Below are positions 22,346 through 26,433 of a DNA stretch of 26,433 nucleotides, piece after piece. A model generated the notes under the pieces. It ran no database searches. It saw only the letters and a list, made by a program, of their open reading frames with translations, and was not told the DNA's origin. The stretch's first letter is position 1. Each line of letters opens with the position of its first letter. Both the position numbers and the translations under genes were made by a program. The stretch comes from CAYMFD01 sp964389475. Lineage in GTDB: Bacteria; Bacteroidota; Bacteroidia; Chitinophagales; Saprospiraceae. The stretch spans positions 1-26,433 of the forward strand of contig CAYMFD010000046.1 in assembly GCA_964389475.1 (NCBI GenBank), read 5' to 3'.

Positions 22346-24321
22346 GACATCTGATTTACGTCATTCACGGCTGATAGTAACACTCTCTTAATTTCGCTTT
22401 CGATCTGCCCTATACTCATACCTACTGTAGAGGTATTGACGTTAAGAGCCTTGACTAGGTTTTCGATCTTTATATTAAAGTTCTTTATCTCACCCTTTGC
22501 ACCTTGCACTAGGCCGTCCATCTTCTGTGCCATAGGCTTGGTGGCTGTCTCCGTCTTGGTAGGTGGCGGCGTACTGCCTTGCACTTTCTTATCCGACTGT
22601 CCCATTGTCAATAGGCCGCCCTTTGAACCTTCGGATTTATTATCATCACTAGATTGAGCAATAGGCGTGAGTAGTCCAGGTGCATCTACACCAGGTCTTG
22701 CATTCTTGATACCTAGACCACTTGCAAAATCGTAATCAGGTTGACCAAACAGATAAGGCTTAACCTTTGGTGTAATATCCTCACTAGCTATTCCTAACCA
22801 ATTTTTTACAGGTTGTATTAAGTATTTATCAACTAGGTCACCGATCTTCATTATCGGTGATATTACATTAGTGAATATGGCCATTGTAAACTTCTTACCA
22901 AATGGATTATTCTTAAATAACCAGACTGAGAACTTGGCCAGCCAACCCTTGACCTTCTTCCAGTTCCACAAGAGATATGCTACTCCCGCAATTGCACTAA
23001 CTATCCATGTTAGAGGATTAAAAGCCAATACGGCAAATAATCCCTTGAATGCACTCATAACAGCAACGACACCCGTCTTTATAAATGGTAGAACTATACC
23101 GAGTGATTTTAAAAACTTGAACTTACTACCTAGTAGAGTGCCTATAAAACCTAGTTCTTTCCATGCTCTAGTGAATGTGACTATAGCACCCACACCCGTC
23201 GTTATCTTAACGATGCCATACAGCCCCAGTAGCAATTTCCCTACAGTCTTAATATTGCTTTTATTCTCTTTCAACCATGCAAAACCACGCTGTCCAAAAT
23301 GGTAAAACTGCTTAGCAACTCGTTCTACAGACTGACCCCAGCTCTTAATTTTCTTATTATTTTTTTCGATCCACCCAAGTGCATTAAATGCCCAATCTTG
23401 AACTTTCAATGCATACGGCATAAACACCTGCCCCATCATAATGCTGATATTTCCCCATCTAGCAGCCATGATCTTCTGTCGGTTAGCAAAACCATCTGAT
23501 GTCCTGGCGAAGTCTCCCTGTGCTTTTATCGTTTGACGAAGAGCAAGGCTATAAATAGCTTGAGTTTTTATTGACTTGGGTAGTACGCCTTTTGTGGTTT
23601 TGATCAAACCTTTGCTGTAGGCTTCCTGCTTGATCATAGCCTCATCCATGACAATATTGAACTTTGTCAATGCTGGTGAAGTCTCACCTTTCAATACTTG
23701 CGCTGCCGCCTCTAGTGCCTCAGTAGTATCTAAGTTGTTGAATGATGCTAGATCAGAAGCCAACCTGACAGCTCCTTTACTCATCTCAGCCACCTGTCCA
23801 CTACCTACACCTGCATTTTCAAACAATGCTGCAAATGATGAAGCTGCATCAAAAGCTTGCGTCTTTGTTAATCCTAGATTCTTTGCAGCTGACTTACTAA
23901 AGCGTTCGATATCAGCAAAACCATCACCGAACAACTGCTTAGCCTTGCTTTTTGCCTCCTCGAAATCACTAGCAGCATGTATACTATTAATTGCGAAGTT
24001 TCTAACAGCAGATACTCCCTGTTCGATACTAGCAAACGTAAACAGCCCAGCCACCGTCTTACCGACAGGGCCGAGCTTGTTAAACTCTCGTTTAAATCTA
24101 TTGACTATGCGACCAGGCGTACGTAGTACCCGTCGCTCCATCTTACGAAAACTGCCAGCCAGTCTACCGATGCTAGATGCACCGCCTCGCTGCGTTTTCT
24201 TGAGTGTAGCATTGAGCTTATTGACACCACGATCTGTCTGACCGTTGAGCTTGAGTGCTCGACGGTATACGGCGCTGATCTTATCGACAGCACTTATCGT
24301 GTATGTCACATTGCCTGCCAC
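22342..24321 (-). CDS. Tail tape measure protein (second, complete)
   Basis: This 659-residue protein has a basic N-terminus (about 20-85, many Arg/Lys), then a core of the siphovirus and myovirus tape measure type (about 115-310: ASDFEEAKSKAKQLFGDGF, NNLDTTEALEAAAQVLKG, WGNISIMMGQVFMPYAL). Hydrophobic helices at about 363-382 and 408-452 may cross the membrane on ejection. The tail end (about 550-660) is Ser, Lys and Thr-rich with a final helix. It lies between the tail chaperone pair and baseplate genes, the standard place. It is not a copy of the protein at 1-2442: the cores share little readable sequence. Confidence 0.9.
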   Translation of the reverse strand: MAGNVTYTISAVDKISAVYRRALKLNGQTDRGVNKLNATLKKTQRGGASSIGRLAGSFRKMERRVLRTPGRIVNRFKREFNKLGPVGKTVAGLFTFASIEQGVSAVRNFAINSIHAASDFEEAKSKAKQLFGDGFADIERFSKSAAKNLGLTKTQAFDAASSFAALFENAGVGSGQVAEMSKGAVRLASDLASFNNLDTTEALEAAAQVLKGETSPALTKFNIVMDEAMIKQEAYSKGLIKTTKGVLPKSIKTQAIYSLALRQTIKAQGDFARTSDGFANRQKIMAARWGNISIMMGQVFMPYALKVQDWAFNALGWIEKNNKKIKSWGQSVERVAKQFYHFGQRGFAWLKENKSNIKTVGKLLLGLYGIVKITTGVGAIVTFTRAWKELGFIGTLLGSKFKFLKSLGIVLPFIKTGVVAVMSAFKGLFAVLAFNPLTWIVSAIAGVAYLLWNWKKVKGWLAKFSVWLFKNNPFGKKFTMAIFTNVISPIMKIGDLVDKYLIQPVKNWLGIASEDITPKVKPYLFGQPDYDFASGLGIKNARPGVDAPGLLTPIAQSSDDNKSEGSKGGLLTMGQSDKKVQGSTPPPTKTETATKPMAQKMDGLVQGAKGEIKNFNIKIENLVKALNVNTSTVGMSIGQIESEIKRVLLSAVNDVNQMS

Positions 24322-24327
24322 GCTGTA

Positions 24328-24699
24328 CTACGCTGCTTTAAACGAGGTGATGTAGTTTTCTACATCCTGCACAAGTGCATAGACTTCACTGCCTACCTCA
24401 TAGCCTCTAGCGAGCAGGTCGATACCATCTTCGATTTGCTTCTCTAGCTTATCGTTAGATAGGTCAAACTCCTCTCTGATGAATGCTGCTACATCCTTGG
24501 CATCAGCAGGCTTGAGCTTTTTAAATGCAGGCAAGGCTACCTTGGCATCTTCTATGACAGAAGGTATCTTAGGAGCGATAAAAAGAAGTCCGAGAAGCTC
24601 TGTACGGCTTAGCTTGCCATCATCGGCGAAGAGTGGCACTACATCCTCGACAACTCCTATGAGCTTCTTAAATGCAGCTTTGATATTATCAGTATTCAT
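24328..24699 (-). CDS. Hypothetical helical protein before tape measure
   Basis: This 123-residue protein is all helical with an acidic surface: VVPLFADDGKLSRTELLGLLFIAP (about 20-43), PADAKDVAAFIREEFDLSNDKLEKQ, and a C-terminal helix. Similar proteins are found in Bacteroidota phages between the chaperone and tape measure genes. The FADDGKLSRTELL segment has an EF-hand-like look (acidic loop then helix), but no full calcium-binding loop is apparent. It starts 10 bases after the frameshifted chaperone stop. A tail-assembly role is the best guess. Confidence 0.6.
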   Translation of the reverse strand: MNTDNIKAAFKKLIGVVEDVVPLFADDGKLSRTELLGLLFIAPKIPSVIEDAKVALPAFKKLKPADAKDVAAFIREEFDLSNDKLEKQIEDGIDLLARGYEVGSEVYALVQDVENYITSFKAA

Positions 24700-24709
24700 A
24701 ACTGGTTAT

Positions 24710-25197
24710 TTATGATGAGAAAATACTTGCGATCATATTGCGCTGTAGGTCTAGACAGTAGTGGATCTGGTTGACCCGCTGTGCCCACTCCTCAGTAGAG
24801 AGCTGATCAGGATCTACACGGTGATACATCCTGATCAGTGCATCGCCAGCGTCATAGCTATCATTGCTAGTCTGCTGGCTTAGAATTTTTTTACCTCTGC
24901 CTCCGTGACCTCTATCAGGTTATTGATAGGCTCCATCAGCGAGGCGAACATATCAGCATCTTTGATGGCGTCCTCATCGCCTAGTATGCGGCAATTCTTG
25001 AAATAAAGCTCGGTACCCATGATAGGATCACCACCACTAGCCTTGGTAACCATTCTGAGGGTCTGCATAGTCGGTTTCTTAAACCAGAAATGCTGATCAC
25101 CTACCGTTACACAGGAGATATTACCCTTGCCGTGCTTCTTTACTAATTTGTCGATCGCCTCCTGTGTGAGGCCACCGTGTACAATCTTACTGTCCAT
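24710..25197 (-). CDS. Predicted G-T fusion: -1 frameshift product of tail chaperone
   Basis: A -1 slip at AAAAAAA (24886-24892) would skip the stop at 24880-24882 and read a second frame to a TAA at 24710-24712, giving 162 residues: 104 from the chaperone plus 58 new ones (ILSQQTSNDSYDAGDALIRM and onwards, ending MIASIFSS). The extension is open, helical and acidic with Trp and His, and there is no start codon in that frame near its beginning, so it is best reached by frameshift. This mirrors the lambda G/GT pair that helps the tape measure protein load. It is not visible as a stand-alone reading frame. Confidence 0.72.
24880..25197 (-). CDS. Tail assembly chaperone (G-like)
   Basis: This 105-residue protein sits between the tail tube and tape measure genes, the slot of G-like tail chaperones. 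It has a compact alpha/beta N-terminus (GGLTQEAIDKLVKKHGKGNISCVTVG), then FWFKKPTMQTLRMVTKASGG (about 33-52) and a helical acidic end. The end is at a slippery A-run just before the stop, which allows production of the G-T fusion at a lower level. Known chaperones of this type bind the tape measure protein during tail assembly and are absent from virions. Confidence 0.72.
   Translation of the reverse strand: MDSKIVHGGLTQEAIDKLVKKHGKGNISCVTVGDQHFWFKKPTMQTLRMVTKASGGDPIMGTELYFKNCRILGDEDAIKDADMFASLMEPINNLIEVTEAEVKKF
24886..24892 (-). promoter_or_regulatory. Slippery site for -1 ribosomal frameshifting
   Basis: The - strand reads GTA AAA AAA TTC TAA: an A AAA AAA heptamer in the zero frame, of the canonical X XXY YYZ form, ending six bases before the stop codon. 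A slip by one base leads to the 58-residue extension. No strong downstream pseudoknot could be called by eye. Confidence 0.72.
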
Positions 25198-25226
25198 ATT
25201 ATTGCGCTTGGTTATTGATTATTGAT

Positions 25227-25640
25227 TTACACAAAGTCGATGTGTGAGAATATCAGCGGTATCTCTACAGCTACATACTCACCATCCTTACCAGGATCTC
25301 GACCGTCCTCTAGAAACTCGACATTCCTGATCGTCTCCGTGACGGCTACGCCATTTTTAGGCAGGTAGGCAACTACTATGTCAAATGACTCGATGTTGGT
25401 AATACTACCACCAGCGGCTGCCTCCAGTGCCTTTACCTCAGCCATGTGTAGCGTGATCGATCCCTCTGTGGTGATCTGGCCACGTGATCTACTGACAGGT
25501 CTCTGACCAGCTCCGTAGTTATTTGTTTTTGCCTCTACCTCCTTGTAGGCGATGGCGTCAATGCCAGCTATTCGCTGACCAAATAGTGTCACATTAATAT
25601 CTGCCCAGGCGTATGCTTGTCCGTTTACGAGTGGTGTCAT
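25227..25640 (-). CDS. Tail tube protein
   Basis: This 137-residue protein is the likely tail tube (XkdM/FII-like). Beta-strand-rich sequence begins with YAWADINVTLFGQRIAG and a central RPVSRSRGQITTEGSITLHM (about 47-66), followed by a helix (VKALEAAAGG) and a strand pair ending in IPLIFSHIDFV. Many Bacteroidota phage tubes share this length and layout. It precedes the tail chaperone by 29 bases in the standard order tube, chaperone, tape measure. No sheath gene is seen in the window; it may lie to the right or be absent. Confidence 0.75.
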   Translation of the reverse strand: MTPLVNGQAYAWADINVTLFGQRIAGIDAIAYKEVEAKTNNYGAGQRPVSRSRGQITTEGSITLHMAEVKALEAAAGGSITNIESFDIVVAYLPKNGVAVTETIRNVEFLEDGRDPGKDGEYVAVEIPLIFSHIDFV

Positions 25641-25657
25641 GATTAGTTTATTTTGAT

Positions 25658-26433
25658 TTATTCTGTTATGATAAGTGAGCCCTGCACATTGAGGACTGGT
25701 ATAGTGACTGTATTGATAGTAGAACTCACCTCTATGGTCACTTCATCATTATCATCTAGGGTCAACAAGTCACTGCCAGACATTACATATCGAGTGTTAG
25801 CAGCTACGTCATAATTGTGGACCAGTCCCGCTAACGATCCGTTGACTTCTATCCTGATCGAGATCCTACCCCATGTTGATTCTGTCCTAAATCCTAACAT
25901 CCAGTTAGCCAGGTAATCTTTCTCATTAGCTGATTGAATCTCAATACAATCACAAGTAGTTTTATCTGCACTGATATCACCTGAGTCATACTCTGTCGCT
26001 GTACTACTAAATAGTATCTGTTGAGCAGTATTCGTAAAGGAAGTAAGATCGATCTGACCTTGCAGTTTAGCCTTAGCAGACACAACCTCAAGCCTATTAT
26101 CAGTATCGTTGTACAATAGGCCGTGCTCTGTGCCTATATCTCCGAAAGCAGCGTCTTGGACTTCTTCGTCGGTGAGGCCAGTAAACTTCTCTTCCCAGCC
26201 TAACTGACCTGTATTATCGACTACCACCATTTGCGTAGCCCCTGTCATTACTGGCGATGTCAAGTCTGTGTCTAGAAGCGGTATATTTACGCCTTCATCA
26301 CTGCATATTAAGCGACCTACGCCATCAGTAGTTAGACCTACCTCATTGGCATTATGCCTGTACATTCCTAATCCTGACTCTTCAAAAAAGCCATAACCAG
26401 GGAAACCGTCGGCTGAAGTAGTTGTAGACCATT
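25658..26433 (-). CDS. Fibre-like structural protein, 5' end cut by window edge
   Basis: The frame is open to the right edge, so the start lies outside; the Met at 26365 is probably internal. The visible part begins with a GYGFFEESGLGMYRHNANE turn similar to a repeat motif found in phage tail fibres (of the type DTNTGMYRPAADTLGF). This is followed by a polar Asp/Thr-rich region and a beta-rich C-terminal domain (about 140 residues) that looks like a trimeric head-domain. It lies just before the tail tube gene, an unusual place for a fibre; it could instead be a head-decorating fibre. Function in attachment is inferred. Confidence 0.65.
   Translation of the reverse strand, partial: WSTTTSADGFPGYGFFEESGLGMYRHNANEVGLTTDGVGRLICSDEGVNIPLLDTDLTSPVMTGATQMVVVDNTGQLGWEEKFTGLTDEEVQDAAFGDIGTEHGLLYNDTDNRLEVVSAKAKLQGQIDLTSFTNTAQQILFSSTATEYDSGDISADKTTCDCIEIQSANEKDYLANWMLGFRTESTWGRISIRIEVNGSLAGLVHNYDVAANTRYVMSGSDLLTLDDNDEVTIEVSSTINTVTIPVLNVQGSLIITE

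Noticed and set aside
22436..24241. Several long + strand frames opposite the second tape measure gene (22436-22657, 22871-23305, 23630-24241)
   Set aside because: They lie wholly inside the 659-residue tape measure gene, encode Ser/Pro/Leu-rich sequence with no domain, and have no operon context. They are antisense shadows.
1..26433. tRNA genes, CRISPR arrays, integrase or transposase
   Set aside because: No cloverleaf, no regularly spaced repeats and no recombinase motifs were found. Absence of an integrase may simply reflect the limits of the window.

Overview
This window is entirely bacteriophage or prophage DNA, and the host is most likely a member of the Bacteroidota. Two outward-facing -7 promoter elements of the Bacteroidota type (TAnnTTTG) lie between the repressor-like and Cro-like genes. 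Several structural proteins, such as the DUF6712-like protein and the portal and tail proteins, resemble those of Bacteroidota phages. No host housekeeping gene, rRNA, tRNA, integrase or CRISPR array was seen. CTAG tetramers are unusually common in both halves, which suggests one replicon with a shared composition. Both ends cut through genes, so the window is internal to a larger element.

Left arm, mostly + strand (1-9290): the C-terminal part of a TP901-type tail tape measure protein, a small protein, an opposite-strand P-loop kinase, then an operon of portal protein, three small or medium unknown proteins and the large terminase. A 283-base gap with a terminator hairpin separates this operon from a DUF6712-like structural gene and a 70-residue protein.

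Middle accessory and control region (9291-14390): a membrane-anchored trypsin-like protease lipoprotein (-) lies opposite a three-helix membrane protein (+). A Pro/Lys-rich 36-residue ORF, a strongly folded 120-base intergenic element and a P63C-domain protein follow. Next come a 35-residue membrane peptide, a small unknown, a repressor-like XRE protein and a divergent Cro-like gene that opens a + strand early operon of very small genes.

Replication (14390-17719, +): small overlapping genes, including a 45-residue cysteine-rich zinc-ribbon-like protein, lead into a 924-residue primase-helicase (CHC2 zinc finger, Toprim, P-loop ATPase). Its 3' end carries a 23-base tandem duplication that changes the reading frame and runs the gene into the convergent tail gene.

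Right arm, all - strand (17666-26433), read from right to left: a fibre-like protein (cut by the edge), tail tube, tail assembly chaperone with a -1 frameshift site, a small unknown, a second complete tape measure protein, a DUF6046-like protein, baseplate hub, OB-fold spike, gp25/W-like wedge, LysM-like tail protein X, baseplate J, a small baseplate protein and a tail-tip or fibre protein. Most of these genes overlap by a few bases and look like one late operon. The most notable features are the two different tape measure genes in one window, the unannotated frameshift fusion of the chaperone, the primase 3' duplication, the folded intergenic element, and the protease/membrane-protein accessory pair.
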